Shown here: positions 13,511-25,815 of the stretch, piece by piece
How the letters are laid out: each line of letters starts with the position of its first letter
Numbering within the stretch: position 1 is the first letter of the stretch
Source: Spongilla lacustris
Lineage: Eukaryota > Porifera > Demospongiae > Spongillida > Spongillidae
Direction: 5' to 3'
Length of the DNA: 64,000 nucleotides
NCBI GenBank assembly: GCA_949361645.1
Contig: OX442421.1
Span: 9,575,484 to 9,639,483 of the forward strand
Program-made: the position numbers and the translations under genes
The notes under the pieces: generated by a model
The model's database searches: none
What the model saw: only the letters and a program-made list of their open reading frames with translations
What the model was told of the DNA's origin: nothing

Positions 13511-15520
13511 CTATGGATCTTCCACAGGTGATCCTGCTCGAGACAGGAGTGACCGTGCGTTGGCTCGTATCAAAGTCAGGCTAAGCCTGCCATACAATAG
13601 ACAGGTAGCTTGGGACTTGGAGCTATTTCCCCTGGTGGCTAGGCGAGAGGCAAGGCGTGATAACATTTGCATGGCTTCTGCACCCCAGCACCCATAAATC
13701 TCCACTGCTATGGGGATACATGACCAGCCTAGCTCAGAGCACTTGGCATCATTAGCATTGTGCTTGCGCACCTCGGCTGCCAGAGCTGCAGACCCACTTG
13801 TCACACCCGCTTCCATTAACGTACTTGAATTTAGCGTAGATGTGACAGTCAGATCTAGAGCTGCTGGTTTGCCCAAATCCCAATGAGGGATAAGGATGTC
13901 TGCTGGCCGAGTTCTATGTCCTTCATGCCCCAAACCACTTCCTGCTTCAACTTGAGGACCCAAACAGGCCCATCAGCAAGATTCTAAGAGGACATCCCTG
14001 AGCCTGTTGTGCCATGACACCACATCTCCTCCGTGTTTGCATGTTAAGGCATGGTGGCCTAAAAGGTCCAAGGCATGGTGGCCTAAAGGGTCCAAAGCAT
14101 GGTGGCCTAAAGGGTCCAAGGCATGGTGGCCTAAAGGGTCCAAAGCATGGTGGCCTAAAGGGTCCAAGGCATGGTGGCCTAAAGGGTCCAAAGCATGGGA
14201 TGGGCAAGAGGAGCAAACAGGAATATCAGTAACAGCAATGCCCAACCACCACTTTACAGCAGTCTGAAACTCAGCAGGTTCAAGATGGAGATTGAGCCTT
14301 AGGGAAGGAATCACAGATAGCCAAGCAGCTGCATGTGGCGAAGAAATGGATAGCAGACGTGCTTTGTCAGGCAAAGAGACCTTATCAAGTAACACACATA
14401 AATCTTGATCCTCAATTTTGCCAGACAGAGATCTTTGGTGCATCACAACATCAAGATGGTCCAACACCAAGGCATCATCAGAGGAGACAAGATCATTAAA
14501 ATCCTTGATGGCCTCAGCTAGGTGCTTGCTAGAAGATGAGCAGACACCAGAGGCACTTAAAGAGGATATGTAGGCAGCTGAACTGTGTTCCGAAAGACTA
14601 CGGAGCCCAAGACCCCCTCTGCTTAGGCTGAGTTGGGCTTGTTGCCATGCAACATTGGGTGGGTCTATCGCGGTACATTCAGTAAAACAGCGATGGACAT
14701 CATCATCATAGAAATGCAAAGCCTCACCAATTAAGGCTGGGGGGGGGGGGGGGGGTAGATCTAGCAAGGTGCACCAACTTGCAGAAGCCACCACATTGCC
14801 TAAGCAGGAGCAGAGCCACCTGTGGATCGACAGCACCCACATCCTCCAACTGTTCAAGCAACTTGGAAGCATCTGCACGTTTGTGTGCAAAAAAACTTGG
14901 CACAAAAGATTATATCTCCAATTGGAGCTCCAAGAATCTCAAAATTAGGAACACTGGACTTTTTCATCAGAGGTGAAAATGAACTGAGATCACCCAAGCC
15001 AAACAAGTCACATTTTCCAGCATTGATAAAAAGGCCAAGTGGAGGACCCAGCTCCTGGGATGATGGAGAATACCTTTGCTACAGCATGCTTAGGCCCTGC
15101 AACCACACCACCATCAATGTACCATCTGTGGAATTGCAAACTGGAACACTCATTATCAGTAGCAATGGCAGTGACCAGCTTGTGCAGCACAAGGCAGAAG
15201 AACATGGGGCCTAGTGGGTCACCCTGCTGGACATGGGGCCTAGTGGGTCACCCTGCTGGACACCAGTTTCTGAGCTGATGATACCCATGGGATGCCACAA
15301 AGTAGGGTGCTGACCATAACACCACGAGGCCCAGGGGAGCAATTCAGGGAAGTGGGCACTACATTCATCTAAGAGGGCCTGACGCCACACCAAGTTAAAT
15401 GCATTGCGCATATGGATTTTCATTACGGCAAAATCTTCATCCATCCAATCCTCTTCCACGCAGTGCCCTAGCCCATGGATGATTTTCTCAGCTCCTGATG
15501 GACATGCTACTCCCATTTGG
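13511..15520 (-). mobile_element. Decayed RLE-type non-LTR retrotransposon (LINE)
   Basis: Read on the minus strand. About 15520-15211 encodes reverse-transcriptase blocks with the GVQQGDPLGP motif. At 15205-15008 the catalytic box appears as WYIDGG, where family members usually have two Asp. After frameshifts, 14905-13973 holds the RT C-terminal region and a CxxC...H...C zinc knuckle. 13963-13511 ends with a segment containing RPADILIPHW and ALDLTVTS, like the PD-(D/E)xK restriction-like endonuclease at the end of R2-type LINEs. A frame shift near 14900, a 27-bp duplication around 15210-15260 and zinc-knuckle repeat expansion show that it is dead. T-rich sequence at 13400-13460 fits an A-rich 3' tail. 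The clade assignment is inferred. Confidence 0.8.
14046..14196 (-). repeat. 24-bp tandem expansion within the LINE zinc knuckle
   Basis: Six copies of aaggcatggtggcctaaagg gtcc. On the minus strand each copy encodes HALDPLGH, the spacer between the Cys pair and the His/Cys of the zinc-knuckle region. The expansion is inside a dead element. Confidence 0.92.
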
Positions 15521-15790
15521 AGTGGGGCACAATATTCACTGGCCTTTTCCTTTGTAACTGCATAAGAGTTTTTAATAATAATTAAATGGAAGAGTTTTTT
15601 TGTATAAATATTGTTGTATTGTGTGAGTGAGTGCGTGCGTTAGGATAAGTATTATGTTAGGTTAAGTATTATGTTAGGTTAAGTATTATGTTCGGTTGTG
15701 TTGTTGTTAGCCATATGAGTATCTATTCCCTGTTTATTACTTAATTATAATAATAATATGAAAATTAAAAAAATAAAAATTAAATTAAAT
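15521..15790. other. A/T-rich spacer between two retroelement fragments
   Basis: Contains short direct repeats (taggttaagtattatgt, three copies near 15650-15695) and an A-rich stretch at 15745-15800. No gene is seen. Confidence 0.4.
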
Positions 15791-15799
15791 TAAAAATAA

Positions 15800-16260
15800 T
15801 AATAAAGCATACACAACATACATGAGCACAATATGCAAGTTCCAGCAGACCTGCCCCATCATCAATACCTTCTCAATTTGGCCTAGGCATAAGTTAGTGG
15901 CCCTCAAAGAGAGCCTGGTTTGTATCCATTGGATATTCCGTTTGATAGCTAGGAGTTTGATGAAACATCCTGCTTCCCTGCCTAAAACTCCATCAGCAGA
16001 AACAACTAGGGGTGTAAAGTGTACACCTGCTGCATCACAATATTTTCTCTTCTCTTCTTCTTCAGCTGATGATAGAATAGCAGCAACGTCCCTGTGTGAA
16101 TATTACAGAGCATCAAACGTTACCGTTTGGGGCTGCCATACCTCCCCCAGCTATCAGAGAAGAAACACCACATGCGTCATTGGCTTCTTGTACCACAGGC
16201 ACAGTGTCAACTCCTTGTACACAAGAGATGCTAGGTCACCTATTGCATCCTTTATTTAAT
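15800..16260 (-). mobile_element. Second reverse-transcriptase element fragment
   Basis: Read on the minus strand, about 16070-15850 gives EEEKRKYCDAAGVHFTPLVV, then SADGVLGREAGCFIKLLA and RLSLRATNLCLG. This resembles the C-terminal tail of LINE polyproteins in invertebrate genomes (a conserved FTPL...DG...G.EA...R.S.R.TN.CL pattern, from memory). It is interrupted by stops and truncated. It has the same orientation as the adjacent LINE but the sequence is not the same segment. Confidence 0.55.
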
Positions 16261-16638
16261 TATGCCGCTGGATCACCAGTCCACCATCCCCAATATTGAA
16301 GTAGCATGGCCCTTCAATGCCAAAGATGTTTGGGGGGGGGGGGGGGGGGGGGGGGACCACAGTGGTAGCCCTATTTAGATATTTTCTCCTCAGATGAAGC
16401 AGCTACTAGACCAGACTCACTGGCTGCACTGGCAAGGCAGGGAGGTACAAAGGTATCTAGGCAGGTGGCGTCCCACACCAAAATTGTCCCATGTTCGAAG
16501 CGACTGGTATGTGCATTTCACTGCAGATTCTACGCCCCCGCCCACTACACCAGAAGATTTCATGCACGAGTGACGTTCTACATAAATTTTGGTTGCGATC
16601 GGGCAAGATATATTATCAACGTTTAATAGTGTGTCGAC
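16261..16638 (+). other. Upstream region of the second CARD gene, with poly-G tract
   Basis: A run of about 26 G sits at 16329-16355. The rest is unremarkable and probably includes the promoter and 5' UTR of the CARD gene starting at 16639. No TATA box is evident. Confidence 0.4.
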
Positions 16639-19600
16639 ATGTCAGCTATCAGCGATATTCTGGACGACCATTACCCACTCCTGGTATCCAATCTTAACGT
16701 ACCCAATTTGATTCCGTACCTCAAGAAGAAACAGTTGCTGACGAACGATGAGGAAGAGCGTCTACACGTCGGACACGATAATACTAGGCAGGATGCAGCA
16801 AGGAGATTGGTCACGGTGCTCAAGACGAAGGGCAGCGGTCTAGAGACAGTTCACTTGTTCCTGTCTGCTTTAAAGCACTCAATGGTCGACGACCCCCACC
16901 TGGGCCACGAAGAAATAATTGCTAAGCTAGAGGAGTCGCTAAGAGGTAACTGAAATGTACTTATTTTTTTAGTTTGTGCGTGGTTCCGAGCATTAATAGG
17001 TGACAAATGCCTGATTGACGACCTGATATAGTTATAGCCGACGGGAATTCGCGTGCGCCAGATCGTAGATCTACTAGTTGTGTGTCTGAATTGAGCGGTA
17101 GCAAGCGTTTTAACAAAAGCTACGCTTCCATTCGGTCGACAGCATCTTTCTTCAGTTTCTTGTAATGCGGAGCTCTGTACTTCAAGCCGCTTTCGACTAA
17201 ATATCTCTCTTTTTTTTTTTAACATGGAGAACACAGAAATCAAAACTTAAAGTGAGCCATGCCAAATTGTATTATTGCAAATGCAGATCGAGCTGAACTT
17301 GCACCACACAGTTTTACTGACTTTTACTGACTTTTACTCATACAGAGTGCTGGAAACTTTTACTCATACAGAGTGCTGGAAACTGTACATGTACATGTAC
17401 ATGAACTTCACACGTTTATCAATCAGTGCCAATCACTCATCTCAATTATGCGGTTTTAAACCAGTGTTTACCATTTCTTTGGTAGATACATGTCAGTACA
17501 ATGTGCATGTAGATCCTTGAGCGGTGTTCTGGCCATGGCAGCTACACCTTTGGGCCCACAATGTGTGTCCACATTGTAGCTTCCACAGCAGCACTAGTCA
17601 TGGTACATATGTCATTCAATCAGTGCTCAGCGATCATGTACACTGTATGGTTCAACCATCAAATGCAATAAGGGGCATTGCAGGTCAGCTACTATGAAAG
17701 CTCAACAACCTCGAGCTTTTACATTTTGAATGCAAAGTTTTGGGAAAAAGTAAAAATATCCAATCAAGCAGAAGGCTCTTCTAAAGATGCTACTTATCCG
17801 TACATGGATTGCCCTTTTTAAAAAAACACTAATTTTAGACCCTACACATACTCTACTCACAATGCCATCTTGTATGCTATGTACCCTAATAGTGTATGCT
17901 CTGTACCCTAATAGTGTATGCTCTGTACCCTAATAGTGTATGCTCTGTACCCTAATAGTGTATGCTCTGTACCCTAATAGTGTATGCTCTGTACCCTAAT
18001 AGTGTATGCTCTGTACCCTAATAGTGTATGCTCTGTACCCCAATAGTGTATGCTCTGTACCCTAATAGTGTATGCTCTGTACCCTAATAGTGTATGCTAT
18101 GTACCCTAATAGTTATGCTCTGTACCCTAATAGTATAGTTACTGGCTTACACGTTGTGGGAATCATTTCTCTTCCACACTTTTGACCTGTCCCCTAGATT
18201 TAGTCAATATCAAATTATGGGGTGCTCAGGAAGGGAAAGTTTTTATTACCCATCATTAAGCTTAGGTTGTAAACATGAATGCCACCTAGCAATTACAACA
18301 GACCTTAAAATTAGCAAATGAGTCATGGTTGCCCCATAAGTGCATGTAGAATGGATAAGTTATTTGACGAGAAAGAGAAACAAGTAACATGATAACGAAT
18401 TCCTCACCTGAACAAGGTCAATCAAAGTGATGACTTGTTTGACTCATTTAAATGACAAGGCATGTCGGAATTCATTTTTAATTTAAAAAATGCTCGCTGA
18501 TATCCTTTTACCCAGCACATGCCTAGTGTGTATCTAATAGAATTACTCCTTGTGTACTAGGTAAAGTGCATTTACGAGCTATCAATTACTTCTTCAGGAG
18601 CTCCTTTATTTTCCTATACATTCAAACAAGTGATAATGAGGTCTGGTGTAGATTAAGGCAGACATTTTAACTTATAGGTTGAGAATGAAATATAAACATG
18701 GGCATGATTGTGGGTGTGGTCATGTTGGGAGGTATAAATTGTGACATTTGGAATGGTCTGTAGCCATGTTTAAAGTTTTATGAGGATGGTACATCCCATG
18801 CAGTAGACTTCAAGCCAAAGCCAAAGCACAGTATTGAAATTGAAAGCCGTAAAGAGGAAGGAAAAAATATTGAAGATCTGCGCTGCAAAATAATTGAGGA
18901 CTCCCAAGAAATTACTGCCCTTTTTGCAACGCTTGCGCTTAATACCTACCGCCTGTTACAAGAAAAACAGGTGCCTGTGAAAGATGTCTGTGTCGCCCTT
19001 GCTTTTCTTGGGGGCAACGAACACACATCAATCACTGCCGCAGATTTATCATCAAAGTCATCAGATCTAGCAGAGCTTTTCACAAACCTGCACAAATATT
19101 CATCCTGGTTTAATTACTTCACCATTCAATACCTTGCCACAAATTTTGGTGGGAACCAGGGGACGATTCTGATGAATACCTACGAGGAAGAGTTGAGAAG
19201 CAAGATACTGCATCGCTTTGCTCATCAGTGCCCTGAATTTGCACTCACCAGAGAGCTACCAGACCACTATCAGGAGTTGACAGTAAAGCTAGAACATGAC
19301 TACATGCTCTACACTGCACATGACATCAGCCGACTTAGGAACACGATGGCACGACTATTGAAAATAAAACCATCCACATTCATACTGAAATCAGTGGAAG
19401 AGGGCTGTGTTCTTCTCACGTGGGCAGTACCCACCTCTTCAAGCTCATCGATAATCTCCCAGGTCAAGGAACATGCAGCCGAGTTGGAGGGACACAGGGT
19501 ACTCTCCGTCAAGACTGGAAGTGAAGAGATTATAATTAGAAAGGTAGGAATTAAGGGCTTGGAGTGGAGTGGTATACGATAATGTGATGACCAAAGTATG

Positions 19601-20470
19601 AGTCATTTGGAAAGTGGTATAGTTGGGTGTTCACGGCACCACTAACACAGGCACAGCAAATCTGATCAGCTTACAATCCATCTCCTTATAGGGCGATGAC
19701 CATTTTAATGCTCAGCTGGAGTCCAGCAGTCCAGTTTCAGCTGCCACACCCACAATAAGGAATGACCTGGATGTATTGAAGAGGCTCTCCAATAATGCAG
19801 CAGAGCTGGGGATCCTGCAAGCCTACAGTGGAGTACCACAGGCCAGGCATTACTCATTGAATCAAGGTTAGCCACACCTCCAGGTACATACTGTTTATGG
19901 TTAGTTACCACAGGTGACGATAAGGAAGGATCCATGAAGGCATCCATGACTCACAACCTCCCCAAGTCTGCCAGCTTCAGTGGGATCACCAGTTCCAAAA
20001 ATAAATACTTAAAAAAGGTTGCAAAGTGGTTTGGAAAACTCCTCCATTTCACTGGTAAAGAAGCAGAAGCCAGTGCAGCAGCAGCACTACCAACAGAGGA
20101 TGCAGAAGTAGATGCTCCCATATCTCCTCTCTCCCCAACATCTTGTTCACAGACCCCTGTTTTTTCCGAGCCTCTCGTTCCCACACTTTCTTCTGAGCCT
20201 CTCGATCCCATGCTTTCCTCAGAGTCTCTTTTCCCCGCGCCTTCTTCAGAGCCTCAGCTCCCTACTAACCTTACCGTCCAAACAACGCCCAACGACAGTG
20301 TTGAGGACTCCATCAAATCTCACCTGGGATCATTCTCAAGCATAGAAACTTGTGCGAGCCGATTAAGTAGAAAAACGAACGTTACTTCCGGTTATAATTC
20401 CCTGGAACGCACAACACACGGCGCTGTCGGCTTACCCCGCAGAGCCTACTCTGTCTCTGTAAAGATGTGA
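16639..20470 (+). CDS. CARD / conserved-module protein (592 aa), paralogue of the CARD-SH3 gene
   Basis: Four exons: 16639-16945, 18804-19543, 19692-19866 and 19914-20470. The phases are 1, 0, 1; the first two match the paralogue upstream. Residues 1-102 form a CARD-like domain (DILDDHYPLL start, YLKKKQLLT, LFLSALK). The second exon encodes the shared module with YSSWFNYFTIQYLATNFGG, QCPEF and GCVLLTWAVP, alignable with the upstream gene over about 160 residues. The tail is Ser/Pro-rich with repeated SEPL-type motifs and has no SH3 domain. The acceptor at 18803 is chosen because it alone preserves phase; an alternative at 18763 breaks the frame. Likely a cytosolic adaptor of death-fold signalling, by inference. 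ATTAAA at 20561 follows the stop. Confidence 0.82.
17871..18133. repeat. 22-bp minisatellite, about 12 copies
   Basis: The unit is tgtatgctctgtaccctaat ag, with a few point variants. It lies in the first intron of the second CARD gene. Confidence 0.96.
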
Positions 20471-20560
20471 ACTGTAAGAGATGAGGCGCACTTCAACGAT
20501 AATTCAGTGACATTTTTCTGCAGTTGTTGTTTTGATTTTGTATACATGTCATGTAATATT

Positions 20561-20566
20561 ATTAAA
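20561..20566 (+). terminator. Polyadenylation signal ATTAAA for the second CARD gene
   Basis: ATTAAA lies 90 nt after the stop at 20470 and 41 nt before the EIF3E start codon, so the upstream transcript must end inside a very short spacer. Confidence 0.5.
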
Positions 20567-20607
20567 GCTATTTAATTTCCACGTGGTCAATTATTGCTGT
20601 ACTAAAG

Positions 20608-23600
20608 ATGGCGGAATACGACCTAACTTCAAAGATAGGCAGCTACCTGGATCGCCACCTGGTATCTATTATGCTGGAGTTTCTCTCGGAGAAGAAGGTA
20701 TATAGTTAGAGAGAAACCTCAGCGCATTAATGGCCGCGCCGAGCTTTGTAGGGGAGCTAGCAGCTGTATTGTCTTAATGATAGTTTCCGTCACGTGACAC
20801 AGCTGTACGATGATAGAGACTTGCTTCAAGCAAGAATCGATCTCCTCAGCAAAACCAACATGGTGAGTCTTGGGAGCGCAGATACGTAGCACCGTTATAT
20901 TTACATAACCGTTCCAACTTTCTGATGCTCCAATCATTCACATCACTGGGAGTCAGGTTGACAGTGCTATTGACCTGTACAAACAGCTACATGAAGAAGA
21001 CAATGTTGAGCCACCAGAAGGTGGGGGCATGCCACTTTATTTATCTTTCTTTAGCCATTTCATTTAACACCAGAGTTGGTCAGCCGTAGAGAACAGATTC
21101 TCTTGAAGCTAGAAGAGTCAGACAAAATAATAGAGCCCATTATCAATGTGTTTGATGAACCTGAAGTCACAGAGTACATCGAGCAGAAGAAGTGCGGGTT
21201 ACCGGTGGTTATTAAGGGTTACCAGTGGTTATTGGTGGTTATTGGTTACCAATGGTTATTTCGGGATTGGGGTTACCAGTGGTTATTGATGGTTACCAGT
21301 GGGTTACAAATGGTTATTGTGGGTAACCAGTGGTTATTATATAGGTTAGTATGGGTTATTTGCCAGTTGGTTATTACCCTTTGTTCCATTTCAGAGACAG
21401 GGAAGACCAGAGCTTGTTTGATTATCTCAAGGAGCACTTTAGTGTGAGTACTTACTTGTGTTGACACAAATGTTTGATGTGATCATCCCGTTTGATGTGA
21501 TCATCCCGTTTGATGTGATCATCCAGTTTGATGTGATCATTATAACTGCCAGTTTGATGTAATCATTATAACTGCCAGTTTGATGTGATCATTATAACCT
21601 CAATTATAATACTCTCCAGTTGGATGCCAAAACTGTTGACTTGGTTTATGAGTGTGCTAAGTTGAAATATGAAGCAGGTCATTATCCAGAGGCCTCTGAA
21701 CATTTGTACTTCTACAAAGTCCTAGTGAGTGACAGTATCTTTTGTCATCCTTGAGCGCAAACGGAACACATAGAGCTGCATGTGTTGTACTCCTAACCAT
21801 GTGGCCAAATACGTTGCTTGTAGGTCTCCTCCCCACACACATCCAGCACCCTTTAGTCCTCAATCACTGATTGACACCTTGACCCATGGCCTCTCCTCCC
21901 CAGGCCCCCCCTGACCACCCGAAAATCACCAGTGCTATGTGGGGCAAGCTGAGCTGTGCTATCCTCATGCAGGACTGGGACACAGCCCTTGAGGACCTGA
22001 ACAAGCTGAGACGAGACATCGATGACACGGTATTCATGAGAAGGGATGAGTATGCGGTATTCATGAGATAGGGATGAGTATGATGTGATGTGATGTGCGT
22101 CTGCATTTTGCTGTGAGCAGTACAAGCATTCCTCATTATATCCTCTTCACAAGTTCTAACTTGGTTATTAACCAACTGGTAGTTCTAACTTGGTTATTAA
22201 CCAACTGGTAGTTCTAACTTGGTTATTAACCAACTGGTGTTCTAACTTGGTTATTAACCAACTGGTGTTCTAACTTGGTTATTAACCAACTGGTAGTTCT
22301 AACTTGGTTATTAACCAACTGGTAGTTCTAACTTGGTTATTAACCAACTGGTAGTTCTAACTTGGTTATTAACCAACTGGTAGTTCTAACTTGGTTATTA
22401 ACCAACTGGTAGTTCTAACTTGGTTATTAACTAACAGATCCATGTGCCAGTTCAATGTAACCGAGGCTCTAGGTGTAGAATAGTATGCTAAGACGGCCAT
22501 TTTAGATGGCCATTGTTGAGGGGAGAGTTTCATTAATGTTGATCTCCTCTTCCTCAGACCAACATTTCCCACCTAATGAAGCTGCAGCAGAGGACTTGGT
22601 TAATCCATTGGAGCTTGTTTGTGTTCTTCAATCATCCTAAGGGGCAAGATGACATCATCAACCTCTTCCTGTATCAGCAGGAGTAAGTGACATTAGTGGC
22701 AGCTGGCCTCTGGTCTGTGTGTGCCAGTCCTCAGGTGGCAGCTGGTCTCTGGTCTGTGTGTGCCAGTCATTAGGTGGCAGCTGGCCTCTGGTCTGTGTGT
22801 GCCAGTCCTCAGATGGTAGCTGGTCTCTGGTCTGTGTGTGCCAGTCCTCAGATGGTAGCTGGTCTCTGGTCTGTGTGTGCCAGTCCAGGTGGTAGCTGGT
22901 CTGTGTGTGCCAGTCCAGGTGGTAGCTGGTCTGTGTGTGCCAGTCCAGGTGGTAGCTGGTCTGTGTGTGCCAGTCCAGGTGGTAGCTGGTCTGTGTGTGC
23001 CAGTCCAGGTGGTAGCTGGTCTGTGTGTGCCAGTCCAGGTGGTAGCTGGTCTGTGTGTGCCAGTCCAGGTGGTAGCTGGTCTGTGTGTGCCAGTCCAGGT
23101 GGTAGCTGGTCTGTGTGTGCCAGTCCAGGTGGTAGCTGGTCTGTGTGTGCCAGTCCAGGTGGTAGCTGGTCTCTGGTCTGTGTGTGACAGTCCTCAGGTG
23201 GCAGCTGGTCTCTGGTCTATCATGGCAGCAGGTGGCATAAATATGATACTTGGTGGCTGATGAGCAGTTATTGATTGCATACCAACAGTCTGATTGGTTC
23301 AGCCAACTTGCATGTACCAGCTGCCACACCATATATGGACTGTGATCTTTAGAAGCTGCTGGAGGCTCTCCTATCAGCAGTAATTGTTATTGTACTGCAT
23401 GACAATGGCTACCATATATGGGATAAGGCTACCATATGACCACCAATGGCTAGTGTGCTTTGTCTGCTGTGGGGAAAAAAATTGTGCTACAACTTTGAAG
23501 TATGAAATACTTGTTCTCTCTGTTCTCTCTGTAGTTATCTCAATGCCATCCAGACATCCTGCCCACACATACTGCGCTACCTGACAGCTGCTATCATAAC

Positions 23601-25764
23601 CAACAAAAGGAGGCCAACACTTCTCAGGGACCTCGTCAAGGTCATAAGACAGGTGAGTCACGTGACCATATGTCGAAAGTCATAAGACTGGTGGGGTGCA
23701 CGTGTGGTCAGATGTTGAGGTCATTTGACAGAGCTGGGATAAAGTTAAAGTTATTACTTCTAGTAGCTATCAAAATAGCATACCACAACTTTTTCAATAC
23801 CTGTAGTCTCTGAAGATTCAAACCACCCACTGCAAGGCTGGAACTTCATTAGACTACATTTCCTTGAAGATGGGGGTGGGGTGGGGGTAATTTACTACCA
23901 CTGCATTTATTCACATTGAGTATGCAACATTCATCCCAAGACTCCCCAAGCCCATGGAGCGCTTGTGATATTGAAAAGGAGATTTTAGTATTGAAGTTTC
24001 ATCACCTCCAAACTCTGAGTCAAACAAGTGCTTGCAATACATATGCTTTTGTGTGGGACATAAAGTTACCTGCTCTAATGATATGACATAGGGGAGTACC
24101 ACAGAATGCAAACTGAGCAGGTAAAAAAATAACTTATCAAAGCTGAGAAATTGGGTCATTTGAAATGTGGGTGACCTCTTCCCAGGTTCTAATTATATGT
24201 ACGGTATTTCCCCCAACACATTGCATTGTAATGTGTGGCAGTAAGGGTTACCATCATTTAAGTGGTAGGATTATCATAGCAGCTATCAACACAGCTATCA
24301 TAATGGTTACTATAGTAACAATTATGATACATGTAGCTCTAAATGAATATGACAGATGGTACATGTAACCCTTACAGTGACATGCATGGCTGCATTACTT
24401 GTTTGTGTGTGTAGAGAACAATATATTGGGTTCTTTCATCTACGTAGTGGAGCATGTTTGTAGAAAAAATAATGCCAGCATACACGTGGCGACTTCCTGC
24501 CGACTTGTCGCATGCAACTCGAATTAATATGGGTTAATTGTTTAGTTTACTGATGGTTTGCGGAACATTTGTCCATATTCATTTGAGTTGCATGCGACAA
24601 GTCAGCAGGGAATCACCCCGTGTATGCCGGCCTTTAGTGCACATATGTAGTTGTATTGCTTAAAAAACGCAGTCTTAGTTGAATGCCAAGGCCACAGCTT
24701 GTATGGTGAAAGCAAAATTTATAAGATGAAATAATTGACATAGCTCGCATACTTCAATGATCAATCTATGATTTAAGGATTGGTGTCTAGATCCCCCCAT
24801 TTTGTGGAGGGGTTATCAGACCCTTGTGGCTTGCCTTCAACTGTGTTTGTGATGTTTGACCATCATTGAAGGAATTTGTTTCGTTTTTGTCACACACATA
24901 TAGCAATCATACTCCCATCGTGATCCGATTACAGAATTTGTGGAATGCCTGTACATCAACTATGATTTTGATGCTGCTCAGCAGAAACTGTTGGAGTGTG
25001 AAAAGTTGTTAGAGAACGACTTCTTTCTAGTTGCGTGCGCTTCAGACTTCATTGAGAATGCAAGACTTTCCATCTTTGAAACCTTCTGTAGGATCCACCA
25101 ATGTATCAGCATCAGGTGAGGAGGGGGTCTGGCTCATTAGGAGGGGGTCTAGCTCATTAGGAGGGGTCTGGCTCATTCGTTGCTGTCGCTCCCCCTCTCC
25201 TTCCAGCATGTTGGCTACAAAGCTCAACATGTCTCCAGATTCTGCAGAGCGTTGGATTGTAAACTTGATCAGAAATGCAAAGTTGGATGCCAAAATAGAT
25301 GCAAAAGAGGTGCAAAAATGTCCAATTGGTATAGAGGAGTGTTCATTTGTTACAAGAGGATGCCCATTTGGTACAAGGGAGTGCCCATTTGGTACAAGGG
25401 AGTGCCCATTTGGTACAAGGGAGTGTCCATTTGGTGTAAGGGGAGTGTTCTACAGGGTGGCTATTTGGTGTAGGGGGAGTGTTTTACTCAGGGTGCATTT
25501 GAACAGCTTGGCTTCAGTCTAGTTGAGGTGGCCATATCCTCTAATAAGGTCTAGTTGAGGTGGCCATATCCTCTAATAAGGTCTAGTTGTAGCTAGAAAG
25601 TATGTGGTTGTCTCCTTTTCAGGGTCATGTTGTCATGGCAACACAGCCACAATCCATCTACCAAAGGGTTATAGACAAAACCAAGTCACTGGCCTTCCAG
25701 AGCCAATTTCTTGCACAAAACATTGACAAGAGATTGCTTGCACAGGCAGTTCCAGAAGTGGTAT

Positions 25765-25815
<51 letters not shown>

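Noticed and set aside
13951..14267. Forward-strand open frames of His-Gly-Leu repeats
   Set aside because: Antisense shadow of the 24-bp expansion in the minus-strand LINE.
17871..18133. Possible CRISPR-like array of regular repeats
   Set aside because: Units are directly adjacent with no variable spacers, the genome is eukaryotic, and no cas-like genes exist. The same holds for the other arrays.
18764..18803. Alternative acceptor at 18763 for the second CARD gene
   Set aside because: It would join in the wrong phase and hit a stop within six codons, while the acceptor at 18803 keeps frame and the same phase as the paralogue.
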